Of a stretch of 64,000 bases of DNA, positions 53,156-62,070 are shown piece by piece; within the stretch, counting starts at the first letter, position 1, and each line of letters starts with the position of its first letter. The stretch comes from a bacterium SCSIO 12643. Lineage in GTDB: Bacteria; Bacteroidota; Bacteroidia; Flavobacteriales_G; Salibacteraceae. The translations under genes were made by a program, and so were the position numbers. Where the stretch lies: the NCBI GenBank assembly GCA_024398135.1, contig CP073750.1:124001-188000 (forward strand), read 5' to 3'. Below the pieces are notes generated by a model. It was not told where the DNA came from and searched no databases. It saw only the letters and a list, made by a program, of their open reading frames with translations.

Positions 53156-55585
53156 ATGGCAGAGGTAAAAGAGGCTCAGGAAGATATTGACGTGATGACT
53201 CCACAAGAGTTAAAAAACGAAATCTTAAATGATTATAAAATAGCTAATGAAAGTCGCCAAGCAAGTCTATTAGGTCGTAGAGAAGTTCTTACCGGAAAAG
53301 CAAAATTTGGAATTTTTGGAGACGGTAAAGAAATCCCTCAAATTGCTTTGGCAAAACAATTTCAAAAAGGTGATTTTAGATCCGGGTACTATAGAGATCA
53401 AACCTGGATGATGGCTGCAGGAGTTTTAAGTTTAGAAGAATTCTTCAGTCAATTATATGCAAACCCAGACCCAAAAGCAGAGCCTAATTCATCAGGTCGC
53501 CAAATGAATTGTCACTTTGGTACGCAAAGTTTAGATGAAAACGGTGAATGGAAAAACTTAATGTCCCAAAAAAATTCATCTTCTGACATCTCTCCTACTG
53601 CCGGACAAATGCCTCGATTGTTAGGTTTAGGGTTGGCGTCTAAAGTGTATCGTAACAACGAATTATTACATACTCCTAAATTTGAGCAATTTTCAGTAAA
53701 CGGAAATGAAATCGCTTATGGTTCTATCGGTGATGCTTCTACTTCTGAAGGTCCATTCTGGGAAACATTAAATGCGATTTCAGTATTGGAAGTTCCTGTT
53801 GTGATGTCTGTTTGGGATGATGGTTACGGAATTTCAGTTCAGAAAAAATATCAGACCACTAAAGCAAGTATATCTGAAGCTTTAAAAGGTTTCCAAAAAG
53901 AATCCGGAACAAACGGTATGGAAATCTTCAGAACTAAAGGTTGGGATTATGCGCACTTATGTTTGACTTATGAAAAAGCAGCTGAAACTGCACGTAAAAA
54001 CCATACTCCGGTATTGGTTCACGTAGAAGAAGTGACGCAACCACAGGGTCACTCTACTTCTGGTTCGCATGAGCGTTATAAAACACCAGAGCGTTTACAA
54101 TGGGAAAAAGACTTTGATGGTATTTTAAAATTCAGAGAATGGATTTTAGAAAAAGAGATTGCTACTGCTGAAGAATTAGACGCTGTTGAAAAAGACGCTA
54201 AAAAAGCAGTAAGACAAGCAAAAACTAAAGCATGGAATGCATTCTTTAATCCAATTCAGGAAAACAAAAAATTAGTTCTTGGGTTAATGAAAAGCATTGC
54301 TGCGAATAGTAGCAAAAAAGTGTTCATCGACCGGGTGATTGCTGAATTAGAAAACGAAGACGAAGCATTACAAAGAGAAGTAACTCAAGCAGTACGTAGA
54401 GTGATTCGTTTAAGTCTGAATGAAAATACGGCTGAACGTCAACAGCTGATAGGCTGGTATCAGGAGCACAGCAAAAAAATGGATCAGGCGTTCCATACTT
54501 ATACATTCTCAGAGTCGGAAAAATCTCCATTAAACATTGCTGGTGTAGCACCGCAAGTAAATGATGAATCTCCAATGGTAGATGGTCGTCAGATTTTAAG
54601 AGACAACTTTGATATCATCTTGGAGAAATATCCTGAGGTATTGATCTTCGGTGAGGACTCCGGTAAAATCGGTGGTGTAAATCAAGGATTAGAAGGATTA
54701 CAAGAAAAATATGGTGAGTTAAGAGTTTCCGATACCGGAATTCGTGAAACTACCATTGTTGGTCAGGGAATTGGAATGGCCATGAGAGGTTTAAGACCAA
54801 TTGCTGAGATTCAATATCTGGATTACATTATGTACGCTATTCAGGTTATCTCTGATGATTTAGCTACAGTTCAATATAGAAGTGGTGGAAAGCAAAAAGC
54901 ACCACTCATCATTAGAACGCGTGGACACCGTTTAGAAGGTATCTGGCACTCTGGTTCTCAATTGGGAACAATCATTAATGCGGTTAGAGGAGTTCATGTT
55001 TGTGTGCCACGTAACATGACACAAGCTGCAGGATTCTATAACACTTTATTAGAAGGTGATGATCCGGCAATTGTGATTGAATCATTAAATGGATACCGTT
55101 TAAAAGAAAAACAACCACAAAACTTAGGAGAATACAAAACACCTCTGGGTAAGATTGAAGTGCTAAAATCAGGTACAGATATCACTATAGTGACTTACGG
55201 TTCTATGGTAAGAATGGTAGAAGAAGCTGCACGCCAGTTAATGGAATTAGGAATTTCTGTTGAAGTAATCGATGTTCAGACCTTATTACCATTTGACTTA
55301 GATCACGATATTCTGGAGTCATTAAAGAAAACCAACAGGTTATTAATTGTGGATGAAGATGTTCCTGGTGGATGTTCTTCATTTATCATGCAACAGTTAT
55401 TAGAGAAACAAAATGCATATCGTTACATGGACTCTCAGCCGAGTACATTAACCGCAAAAGAGCACCGTCCTCCTTACGGATCAGATGGTGATTATTTCTC
55501 TAAACCTTCATTAGAAGACATCGTTGAGAAAGTATACGAAATCATGAATGAGGTAGATCCGGCAAAATATCCGAGTATCTACTAA
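53156..55585 (+). CDS. Fused alpha/beta E1 of a 2-oxoacid dehydrogenase (pyruvate or branched-chain)
   Basis: 809 residues, a single-chain E1 that in most bacteria is two subunits. The alpha part (about 40-330) has the thiamine-diphosphate motif SIGDASTSEGPFW through GYGISVQ. The beta part (about 480-809) has FGEDSGKIGGVNQGL, SDTGIRETTIVGQGIG, and LPFDLDHDILESLKK. It decarboxylates a 2-oxoacid and passes the acyl group to the E2 lipoyl. E2 and E3 are not in this window. The ATG at 53156 is chosen over the TTG at 53147. A terminator follows and the gene is monocistronic. Confidence 0.93.
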   Translation: MAEVKEAQEDIDVMTPQELKNEILNDYKIANESRQASLLGRREVLTGKAKFGIFGDGKEIPQIALAKQFQKGDFRSGYYRDQTWMMAAGVLSLEEFFSQLYANPDPKAEPNSSGRQMNCHFGTQSLDENGEWKNLMSQKNSSSDISPTAGQMPRLLGLGLASKVYRNNELLHTPKFEQFSVNGNEIAYGSIGDASTSEGPFWETLNAISVLEVPVVMSVWDDGYGISVQKKYQTTKASISEALKGFQKESGTNGMEIFRTKGWDYAHLCLTYEKAAETARKNHTPVLVHVEEVTQPQGHSTSGSHERYKTPERLQWEKDFDGILKFREWILEKEIATAEELDAVEKDAKKAVRQAKTKAWNAFFNPIQENKKLVLGLMKSIAANSSKKVFIDRVIAELENEDEALQREVTQAVRRVIRLSLNENTAERQQLIGWYQEHSKKMDQAFHTYTFSESEKSPLNIAGVAPQVNDESPMVDGRQILRDNFDIILEKYPEVLIFGEDSGKIGGVNQGLEGLQEKYGELRVSDTGIRETTIVGQGIGMAMRGLRPIAEIQYLDYIMYAIQVISDDLATVQYRSGGKQKAPLIIRTRGHRLEGIWHSGSQLGTIINAVRGVHVCVPRNMTQAAGFYNTLLEGDDPAIVIESLNGYRLKEKQPQNLGEYKTPLGKIEVLKSGTDITIVTYGSMVRMVEEAARQLMELGISVEVIDVQTLLPFDLDHDILESLKKTNRLLIVDEDVPGGCSSFIMQQLLEKQNAYRYMDSQPSTLTAKEHRPPYGSDGDYFSKPSLEDIVEKVYEIMNEVDPAKYPSIY

Positions 55586-55593
55586 ACGAAATT

Positions 55594-55621
55594 AAAAAGA
55601 GCGCTAAAGGCGCTCTTTTTT
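55594..55621 (+). terminator. Rho-independent terminator of the E1 gene
   Basis: Stem AAAAAGAGCGC/GCGCTCTTTTT with a 5-base loop (TAAAG) and a T run, starting 9 bases after the E1 stop. Confidence 0.9.
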
Positions 55622-55660
55622 GTTTTATACCATTTGATAAATTTGAACAGTTCTTTGGCG

Positions 55661-55684
55661 TACCCTTCGACTCCGCTCAGGGTA
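55661..55684. repeat. REP-like inverted repeat (TACCCTTCGACTCCGCTCAG...)
   Basis: TACCCT (55661-55666) and AGGGTA (55679-55684) frame TCGACTCCGCTC. The core CTTCGACTCCGCTCAGG recalls a palindrome seen scattered in many Bacteroidota intergenic regions (from memory). It may be a REP-type element or a transcription-end hairpin. Confidence 0.5.
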
Positions 55685-55769
55685 CTAAATGTTAGACATT
55701 ATAATTTTTAACCCTCAGATGTCCAAATTATTGACAAGTATCTAGTCTTTGAAAATAATTGATATGTTC

Positions 55770-55935
55770 TTTTTTGCTTGCCCAAAAAAGAACGAAAAAA
55801 AGGCACTTTTGGAAAGGCGGTTCGTAAACGACCGTGGTTCTTCCACTTTACATGCTATGGTCACATTCGTGACCGCAATTCCAAGCTACAGAACACTACC
55901 GCTGATCCAAAAGGGATAAACTTTATACCGATTAA
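55770..55935. repeat. Intergenic repeat-like segment with two hairpins
   Basis: This non-coding stretch begins with cttgcccaaaaaagaacg and contains two small hairpins: CGGTTCGT/ACGACCG at 55818-55834 (one bulged base) and GGTCAC/GTGACC at 55859-55874. The wording is like a family of degenerate intergenic repeats I associate with Bacteroidota. It sits between convergent E1 and aroC genes, where insertion would be harmless. No ORF is present. Confidence 0.4.
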
Positions 55936-55944
55936 GTAATTTCA

Positions 55945-57030
55945 TTAAAGCTGATCTATTCTACTGGTTTGATTTCGCAGTAACATATCTACAGTAACCA
56001 GTGCGGCCATAGCTTCTACAATAGGAACTGCTCTGGGAACTACACAAGGATCATGTCGCCCTTTAGCCGCCATTTCTACATGATCTTTTTCATTCGATAC
56101 TGTTTGCTGTACCTGACCGATAGTTGCCACCGGTTTAAAAGCCACTCTGCACAATACCTCTTCCCCGTTTGTTAATCCACCTTGTACACCACCTGAATGA
56201 TTGGTTTTGGTACGTACCAGTTTATCCTGTACTTCAAACGCATCGTTATGGATACTTCCTTTCATTTCCGCAGCAGCAAACCCTGAACCGATTTCAAAAC
56301 CTTTTACAGCATTAATTCCTAACATTGCGTGTCCTAAAGCCGCATGAAACTTATCAAATACAGGTTCACCCAGTCCGGCAGGTAATCCCACAATTTTAGC
56401 TACCACAACTCCACCCAATGAATCTTTTTCAGCAATGGCAGATTGAACAGCAGCTTCCATTTTTTCAGAAATAGTTGAAACGGGGCATCGTACCAATGAG
56501 TTTTCGCTTAAAGCAATGTCTCCAAATGCGATATCCTGCTCCATAACTACCGGACCAATTCGTTGAACATAAGCCCCTATCGAAATTCCTTTAATCGCTA
56601 AAATTTGTTTGGCAATTGCTCCAGCTACTACACGAATTGCAGTTTCACGCGCAGACGACCTTCCTCCTCCTCTATAATCACGAAAACCATATTTAGAATC
56701 GTATGTAAAATCCGCATGAGACGGACGGTATACATTCTTGATCTCTGAATAATCTTTTGATCTTTGATCTTTATTCTGAATCACAAATCCAATTGGTGTC
56801 CCTGTGGTCTTGCCTTCAAAAATACCAGAGTAAAACTCAACCTGATCTTCTTCTTTACGTGGTGTAGTCAACTTAGACTGTCCGGGCTTTCTACGATCAA
56901 GTTCTTTTTGAATTTGTTCTAAATCCAATTCCAATCCCGCTGGACATCCGTCAATGATGCCGCCTATTGCTTTTCCATGGCTTTCACCAAAAGAAGTCAA
57001 TCTAAATATCTTCCCAAACGTATTGCTCAA
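55945..57030 (-). CDS. aroC: Chorismate synthase
   Basis: 361 residues. Last enzyme of the shikimate pathway: EPSP to chorismate with reduced FMN as cofactor. Signatures: [21 protein letters not shown] at the N-terminus, [23 protein letters not shown] in the middle, and [21 protein letters not shown] near the C-terminus. Start is the ATG at 57028-57030. Downstream of pepT and a small membrane protein with gaps of 22 and 5 bases, so all three are probably one transcript. Confidence 0.97.
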   Translation of the reverse strand: MSNTFGKIFRLTSFGESHGKAIGGIIDGCPAGLELDLEQIQKELDRRKPGQSKLTTPRKEEDQVEFYSGIFEGKTTGTPIGFVIQNKDQRSKDYSEIKNVYRPSHADFTYDSKYGFRDYRGGGRSSARETAIRVVAGAIAKQILAIKGISIGAYVQRIGPVVMEQDIAFGDIALSENSLVRCPVSTISEKMEAAVQSAIAEKDSLGGVVVAKIVGLPAGLGEPVFDKFHAALGHAMLGINAVKGFEIGSGFAAAEMKGSIHNDAFEVQDKLVRTKTNHSGGVQGGLTNGEEVLCRVAFKPVATIGQVQQTVSNEKDHVEMAAKGRHDPCVVPRAVPIVEAMAALVTVDMLLRNQTSRIDQL

Positions 57031-57035
57031 AGCTC

Positions 57036-57431
57036 TTAGTCTTTAAGATAATTACTCTTATCTGATGGCGCATCGGAATCCGACAACTCCACATCCGTAG
57101 CCATGTACTTGGTCTCACCTAACCATGGAAACAAAAAGTACTTCTCTTTGTAATATAACTTCACGTTCCTTCCGGTCACCGCATCAATTTTCTTCAATAA
57201 TTCAGGATCATCCGGTATAGAGAATTCAAAGCTTTCGTTCAACGGACTTTTTCCTTTTACTGCTCCAAAAACATTCAAATTCAATTGTCCTTCATAGGTT
57301 TTAAAGATCGTTCCTCTTCGGCTTACCTTGATAATCGTTCCGGCACGTACACCTTCGCTATACACGCCAAAATATCCAAATGCCATAATTCCAATTAAAA
57401 CTACAACGACAATAGCCAATACTTTTTTCAT
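57036..57431 (-). CDS. Small membrane-anchored protein (131 aa)
   Basis: One N-terminal membrane helix (about 3-22), then a small beta-rich periplasmic-type domain with [22 protein letters not shown] and [14 protein letters not shown] recognise this as a conserved Bacteroidota family that databases sometimes mislabel as 6-phosphogluconate dehydrogenase (from memory), but nothing here supports that enzyme. It lies between pepT and aroC, gaps 22 and 5 bases. Function unknown. Confidence 0.75.
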   Translation of the reverse strand: MKKVLAIVVVVLIGIMAFGYFGVYSEGVRAGTIIKVSRRGTIFKTYEGQLNLNVFGAVKGKSPLNESFEFSIPDDPELLKKIDAVTGRNVKLYYKEKYFLFPWLGETKYMATDVELSDSDAPSDKSNYLKD

Positions 57432-57453
57432 AATCTAAGTAATTCGGTGTTAA

Positions 57454-58698
57454 TTAAGCTTCTTCTTCCCAAATCATGGATAAATGTACAATAGTTTGTA
57501 CAGCTTTATGCATATCCTGAACGCTAATCCATTCCTTTTTAGAGTGGAATGCATGTTCACCCGCAAAAATATTAGGGCAAGGTAATCCCATAAATGACAA
57601 TCTGGATCCATCTGTTCCTCCACGAATACTACCGCGTTTTACCGGAACTCCAGCACGATCTATCGCTTTCATGGCATAATCTGCCACTTGCGGATGTTGA
57701 TCCAAAATATTCTTCATATTTCGGTACTGCTCTGTCACTTGAAACTTATACGTAGATGCCGGATATTCATGCATTACATTTTTCACCACATTTTCCAACT
57801 CTTGTTCAAAAAGCGCCAATTCCGCATCGACAAATGAACGAATGATAAATGTAATACGTGCGCCTTCAGCTGTCGAGTTACATTCCAATGGGTGGATAAA
57901 CCCCTCTCTTCCTTCTGTAGATTCAGGAGTCAAACGATCTTTCGGTAAATTCGCTAAAATATCCCCCGCAATGCGAACTGCGTTTTCCATTTTTCCCTTG
58001 GCAAAGCCGGGATGTGCACTTACTCCAGTAATATCAATTACCACACCATCCGCTGAAAATGTTTCATCTTCGATAGATCCTAAGGTTTCACCATCGATCG
58101 TGTAACCGAAATCAGCACCAAGTTTTTCTAAATCTACTTTATCAGCTCCTCTCCCAATCTCCTCATCCGGTGTAAACAATACTTTGATCTCGGCATGCTT
58201 GACCTCCGGATTTTGCACAAAATATTGTACCGCATCCATGATCTCAGCCACACCCGCTTTGTTGTCTGCTCCCAATAAAGTTAAACCAGAAGCCGTAATA
58301 ATATCATTTCCAATTTGCGCTTGCAAATCGGTATGCTCACTCGCTTTGATCACTACAGAATTATCATCCGGTAAAACGATATCAGAACCATCATAGTTTC
58401 TATGTATAATCGGTTTCACATCCTTTCCGGAAGCATCCGGTGAAGTATCCATGTGTGAACAAAAACAGATCGAAGGCACATTCGATTTATCCGTATTCGC
58501 AGGAAGTGTGGCATATACATAACCCCATTCGTCCATATGGGCATCTTCCAAACCTAATTCTTTTAATTCTCCGACCAATACCTGTGCTAAATCCTTCTGT
58601 TTCATTGTCGAAGGAATGGTCTTTGAATGTGGGTCACTTTGGGTATCTATTTGAACGTATTTGATAAACCGATCAACGGCTGAATGATTGATTTGCAT
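57454..58698 (-). CDS. pepT: Peptidase T (tripeptide aminopeptidase)
   Basis: 414-residue M20B metallopeptidase that removes the N-terminal residue of tripeptides in the cytoplasm. The binuclear zinc site is visible: His82 and Asp84 in CSHMDTSPD, bridging Asp145 in GADNKAG, catalytic Glu179 and metal-binding Glu180 in TPDEEIG. RGGTDGSRLSFMGLPCPNIFAGEHAFHS contains the remaining His ligand. Start ATG at 58696-58698. A TATCTTTG -7 candidate lies 42 bases upstream. First gene of the cluster with the small membrane protein and aroC. Confidence 0.95.
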   Translation of the reverse strand: MQINHSAVDRFIKYVQIDTQSDPHSKTIPSTMKQKDLAQVLVGELKELGLEDAHMDEWGYVYATLPANTDKSNVPSICFCSHMDTSPDASGKDVKPIIHRNYDGSDIVLPDDNSVVIKASEHTDLQAQIGNDIITASGLTLLGADNKAGVAEIMDAVQYFVQNPEVKHAEIKVLFTPDEEIGRGADKVDLEKLGADFGYTIDGETLGSIEDETFSADGVVIDITGVSAHPGFAKGKMENAVRIAGDILANLPKDRLTPESTEGREGFIHPLECNSTAEGARITFIIRSFVDAELALFEQELENVVKNVMHEYPASTYKFQVTEQYRNMKNILDQHPQVADYAMKAIDRAGVPVKRGSIRGGTDGSRLSFMGLPCPNIFAGEHAFHSKKEWISVQDMHKAVQTIVHLSMIWEEEA

Positions 58699-58739
58699 GT
58701 TAAAATGACTTTTGGATTTTTAAATTATCACAATCTCCA

Positions 58740-58747
58740 CAAAGATA
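58740..58747 (-). promoter_or_regulatory. Candidate -7 element (TATCTTTG) of pepT
   Basis: Minus-strand TATCTTTG matches TAnnTTTG, 42 bases before the pepT ATG. No well-spaced -33 found. Confidence 0.35.
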
Positions 58748-58776
58748 AATTCCAAAGCTCAAATAAAATGTGTTTT

Positions 58777-59715
58777 CTATCCAAAAGACCAATTTAATAA
58801 TAGGAATGCGGCCAATTCCATTCCCCAGGCAACACCTAAATGAACAATCAAACCGCCATAAATATTACGTGATTTGTAGGACATAACACCTAATGCAAAT
58901 CCACCAAAAACTGAAGAAATGATTTCCAGCATGGGTTTACCAAAATGCAGCACGGCATACAAAGAGACCATAGGTAAAATAACTTCCTTCCCAGCAAACC
59001 GCGATAAAGCAACCACCATATATCCTCTAAACATTAACTCAACAGCAAAGAAATCGAAGCCATAGCACGATTCAAAGGTCAAAACCTTCATCCACTCTGT
59101 CCATCCGGAAATATGAACACTCTGATATTTATAGCTGGGATAATAACGTAAAAAATCTTCTCCTGAAGCTGCAATAAAGACTATAGGAATTAATAACGAA
59201 GCCAGAATTAAATAAGATTTAATGGAAGCTTTATTAATATTCACTCCATAAAATTCAGGTTTAAAATGTCTCGTTGTGAAATAAATCAGAACCAATGGAA
59301 TGACAATACTGAATAAACTCCCCAGATTAGAAATACAGGAATAATAAAACCCATATCCGTGTTCATGCGGAATAATTTGATCCAGATATTTCAAAGTATA
59401 ATATGAAGAATCCACAGATATTAATAACACTCCCAGAAATCCATAAACCAGGTACTTTTTATTCGCAATTATTCTATCCTTTGTTTGAAAAATGGAAATC
59501 AATATTACCGGGCCAATAAAGGCCAATGAATTCATTAAGACATACCTGAATGTTCTCTGAAGTGAATGTTCAGACAACTGAAGAAACTTTCGGAAAAAAT
59601 CAAAGTATTCATTGATTCCTATAACTCCGAATATGAAAAGTAAAACCAGAAGGTGGGTTAACCAATGGAATTGTGTTGAAAAATATGATTTAAAGTAGTT
59701 AAGCAATACTTTCAT
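58777..59715 (-). CDS. CPBP-type intramembrane protease homologue
   Basis: 312 residues with about eight membrane helices. The family motifs are recognisable: VELMFRGYMVVAL in place of EExxxR, YAVLHFGKP for motif 2, and GGLIVHLGVAW for motif 3. The first Glu of the EE pair is Val here, and in the archaeal Rce1 relative I recall that Glu as catalytic, so activity is uncertain. Such proteins are usually involved in prenyl-protein processing, bacteriocin immunity or membrane homeostasis. Monocistronic. Confidence 0.8.
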   Translation of the reverse strand: MKVLLNYFKSYFSTQFHWLTHLLVLLFIFGVIGINEYFDFFRKFLQLSEHSLQRTFRYVLMNSLAFIGPVILISIFQTKDRIIANKKYLVYGFLGVLLISVDSSYYTLKYLDQIIPHEHGYGFYYSCISNLGSLFSIVIPLVLIYFTTRHFKPEFYGVNINKASIKSYLILASLLIPIVFIAASGEDFLRYYPSYKYQSVHISGWTEWMKVLTFESCYGFDFFAVELMFRGYMVVALSRFAGKEVILPMVSLYAVLHFGKPMLEIISSVFGGFALGVMSYKSRNIYGGLIVHLGVAWGMELAAFLLLNWSFG

Positions 59716-59832
59716 AATACCTTTTCATAGAAAAAGGGCGTCAAAATACATATTTAGTCCACCTGACGGGTTAAATATTTAAATTCTTAATGGTAAGTTA
59801 ATAATCGATTGATTCTTCTTTACAACAAAGAC

Positions 59833-60111
59833 TTACAACGACATCAACCCTTCAATTTTCTCTGCTTTGTGATAGACTGCAATTACATCAGCACTGCTTT
59901 GCATCATCTCTTTCCCGGATACACTTACGTATTTTCCCGTTTTAGATTCTCTAAATGTTACAGTCGCTTTTGATGTAAATAAATCTTCGACCAATGCTAA
60001 ACTGTGATTGTTATTGGGGATGATAAACTTAAACAAATAAGGACTTGGAAACTGGTGATGGTCCTCTAACTTCTGCTCTAATTTTTTATAAAACTCTTCT
60101 TTCTCTGACAT
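59833..60111 (-). CDS. DUF493-family (YbeD-like) protein
   Basis: 92 residues, small alpha/beta ACT-like fold. YLFKFIIPNNNHSLALVEDLF and KTGKYVSVSGKEMMQSSADVIAVYHKAEKIEGLMSL match DUF493. A TATCTTTG -7 candidate (60130-60137) precedes it by 19 bases. Regulatory role in other bacteria is uncertain; here function is unknown. Confidence 0.85.
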   Translation of the reverse strand: MSEKEEFYKKLEQKLEDHHQFPSPYLFKFIIPNNNHSLALVEDLFTSKATVTFRESKTGKYVSVSGKEMMQSSADVIAVYHKAEKIEGLMSL

Positions 60112-60129
60112 CTACTTAGTGCTTTGCTG

Positions 60130-60137
60130 CAAAGATA
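60130..60137 (-). promoter_or_regulatory. Candidate -7 element (TATCTTTG) of the DUF493 gene
   Basis: Minus-strand TATCTTTG matches TAnnTTTG, 19 bases before the DUF493 ATG. No well-spaced -33. Confidence 0.35.
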
Positions 60138-60176
60138 AAATTCAACATGCAATTAATAGACTTTCGGTTGGATTTA

Positions 60177-60245
60177 GTTTGGAGGGTTGAGTTTGGAGTG
60201 GTGAGCTTAGAGTGTTGAGGTGAGAGCAATGAGTATAGAGGGAAG
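60177..60245. repeat. G/T-rich degenerate repeat, plus-strand G-rich
   Basis: Short degenerate words such as gttgagtttggagtggtgag and gtgttgaggtgagagcaatgag recur. Strong G over C on the plus strand. A second patch lies at 60581-60620 (gtgttgagtggggagtttgg). The complementary strand matches the C-rich patch at 60714-60850. Confidence 0.5.
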
Positions 60246-60278
60246 CGTCTATAGTAATGAGTTCATAAGAATAGAATA

Positions 60279-60557
60279 TTAATTTTTCGATTTGTTAATT
60301 GTAAACTTTCTTAAGATTAGAAAAAGAAGCACAAACATTATAAGCTGAATTAAAAATACTGGATATAAAACATGACCATCCATAAACCTATACCCAAAAG
60401 ATATTGCGGAAACAGGTAATGTTAGTGTCAATGTATAAAGCGACCATTCTCCATAGAGTAAATCATCAGGATACACTGAGCAAACTGCCAACGTCCCGAT
60501 TCCAACATAGAAAAGAGAAAACAATAAAATTGGTTTGTTACGAATTCCCCTACTCAT
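60279..60557 (-). CDS. Small three-TM membrane protein
   Basis: 92 residues with three hydrophobic helices and a basic C-terminus (FTINKSKN). No family recognised. It lies between two strand-asymmetric repeat patches. Weakly supported but the hydrophobic pattern and lack of overlap with another gene favour a real gene. Confidence 0.5.
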   Translation of the reverse strand: MSRGIRNKPILLFSLFYVGIGTLAVCSVYPDDLLYGEWSLYTLTLTLPVSAISFGYRFMDGHVLYPVFLIQLIMFVLLFLILRKFTINKSKN

Positions 60558-60850
60558 TTACCTACAAATAAAACTAAAAGTGTTGAGTGGGGAGTTTGGG
60601 GTGGTGAGTCAAGATGTATTCATTTTCAACTGATCAACTGGAATCAAAAACACAGTTTGAAAATGCTAATTATCGAAAGTAAATTATGGATCTCCTGATC
60701 TATATCCCCTTTCGTCACTCACAAATCTAACCTCAACTCACAACTCCCCCTCAATACTTAATGATCTACTCAATACTTTTCCTCAATAACTTTATTCGAA
60801 CTTCAATAATCCGCACCCCTCATTACTCAATACTCATTCCTCTCTACACT
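60558..60850. other. Low-complexity intergenic region
   Basis: Holds a G-rich patch at 60581-60620 and a C/A-rich patch at about 60714-60850 (actcaatactcattcctctc, cctcaactcacaactccccc). No gene or terminator was seen. Confidence 0.5.
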
Positions 60851-61117
60851 CTATTCCATCATCTGAATCTGAAATCCAAACATTCCTCCCAAACTGATCA
60901 ATTCTTCCACTTTTAGTAGTGTACCTGATTTAATACGTAATACACGATCTTCATCTTCCAAATCAATGGTCCACTCTTTTACATCAGTATGTTCCTGAAA
61001 CAATAACTTCAATACATCTACTTGAAAAGATGTTTGAATGTTGGTTTTAAAAACCATCCAATCATTTCGTTCTGAAATAAATATTTCTGTTTCCCGTAGT
61101 AAGCTATGCTCTATCAT
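60851..61117 (-). CDS. Hypothetical protein of the sigma-factor operon
   Basis: About 88 residues from the ATG at 61115-61117 (an earlier ATG at 61156 would overlap the upstream gene more). Soluble, mixed alpha/beta, with VDVLKLLFQEHTDVKEWTIDLEDEDRVLRI, a pattern reminiscent of a ferredoxin-like/HMA-type fold but without CxxC. It overlaps the membrane protein gene by 14 bases, indicating coupling. Function unknown. Confidence 0.6.
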   Translation of the reverse strand: MIEHSLLRETEIFISERNDWMVFKTNIQTSFQVDVLKLLFQEHTDVKEWTIDLEDEDRVLRIKSGTLLKVEELISLGGMFGFQIQMME

Positions 61118-61523
61118 CTGTATCAGTTTGTGGTTCTTGAGGTGCTTCTCGATCATTTACGCGTTTGATATAATCCTGGTAAGCGGCTTCACCTTCTTCT
61201 TTCCAGAATTTATCGTATAAATCCCATTTAGAGAATTCTCCTTTACGCTTACCCCATTCCGATTTCTTTTTCTTTTTGTGAGATCCTGATCCTCCCGAAC
61301 CAAATCCACCAAATAACAACTTAGCCAATACCAGAATTCCTACCGCTTGCCAATACGTTATGGTGGTTAAACCAAATATTTCAGGAATCAAAGCATTCCA
61401 TAACCACATGATGGCAAAGCCAAATAATGCCGCAAATCCTATGACGGCTATTATTCCGAAAATAACGATCCCAACAATTTCAATTGGACTTCTGGACCTC
61501 ATACTGTGCTTAAAACAATTCAT
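61104..61523 (-). CDS. Membrane protein of the ECF sigma operon (anti-sigma candidate)
   Basis: 139 residues with two membrane helices (about 16-40 and 55-75) joined by a short loop, then a Gly/Ser/Lys-rich hinge and a charged C-terminal helix (KWDLYDKFWKEEGEAAYQDYIKRV). Starts at 61523 or 61502 are both ATG. It lies 19 bases after the ECF sigma gene, the usual place for an anti-sigma or sigma-operon membrane protein. No anti-sigma zinc motif is seen, so the role is inferred from position only. Confidence 0.65.
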   Translation of the reverse strand: MNCFKHSMRSRSPIEIVGIVIFGIIAVIGFAALFGFAIMWLWNALIPEIFGLTTITYWQAVGILVLAKLLFGGFGSGGSGSHKKKKKSEWGKRKGEFSKWDLYDKFWKEEGEAAYQDYIKRVNDREAPQEPQTDTDDRA

Positions 61524-61542
61524 TTCTATAGTTTTTAAATCT

Positions 61543-62070
61543 TTAATATTCTTTTTTCAATTTTTGATGGAGAATGGACAATGCACGATGTCTACGCGAC
61601 ATTAAAGTGCCTTCCGGGACACCAGTTTTCCGACACAATTCTTTATAACTAAAACCCTCAAAGTCAATGGCAATAATGACTTGCTTATATAGCGGTTTTA
61701 ATGCCGCAATGGCCTGAATCAACGCCTCTTTCATCGGCTCTGAATAAGAGTTGTCAGATGTACCGTAAAACAACTCTGCAAATTCTTCCAGACGCGATTC
61801 ACTTTCGTCTTGTAAAGAATCACTTGGTTTTCTGGTACGCATCGTATCAATAATCTTATTCCGAATCGCGTGATACACCAATCCCGCCACATTCTCTATC
61901 GGTGAAGAACTATCAGCCCTGGTAAATAATTTCAAAGCCACGTCCTGAATCAAATCTTCCGCATCCCGGTCTGCATTGTCAGAAATTCGTGATAACACAT
62001 AGGACCGGAGTCGATCGTACTCCTGACCAAAGAATGCATTCAGTTTTTTATTATTATCCGATTCTGACAT
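61543..62070 (-). CDS. ECF RNA polymerase sigma factor
   Basis: 175 residues with sigma-70 region 2 (YDRLRSYVLSRISDNADRDAEDLIQDVALKLF, then IRNKIIDTMRTRK) and region 4 (ALKPLYKQVIIAIDFEGFSYKELCRKTGVPEGTLMSRRHRALSIL), a helix-turn-helix that reads the -35 element. It directs transcription of an unknown regulon. Heads an operon with two small genes. Confidence 0.92.
   Translation of the reverse strand: MSESDNNKKLNAFFGQEYDRLRSYVLSRISDNADRDAEDLIQDVALKLFTRADSSSPIENVAGLVYHAIRNKIIDTMRTRKPSDSLQDESESRLEEFAELFYGTSDNSYSEPMKEALIQAIAALKPLYKQVIIAIDFEGFSYKELCRKTGVPEGTLMSRRHRALSILHQKLKKEY

Noticed and set aside
61104-61523. Zinc-binding anti-sigma factor
   Set aside because: The HxxxCxxC motif is absent and the two-helix topology is different; only position suggests a link to the sigma factor.
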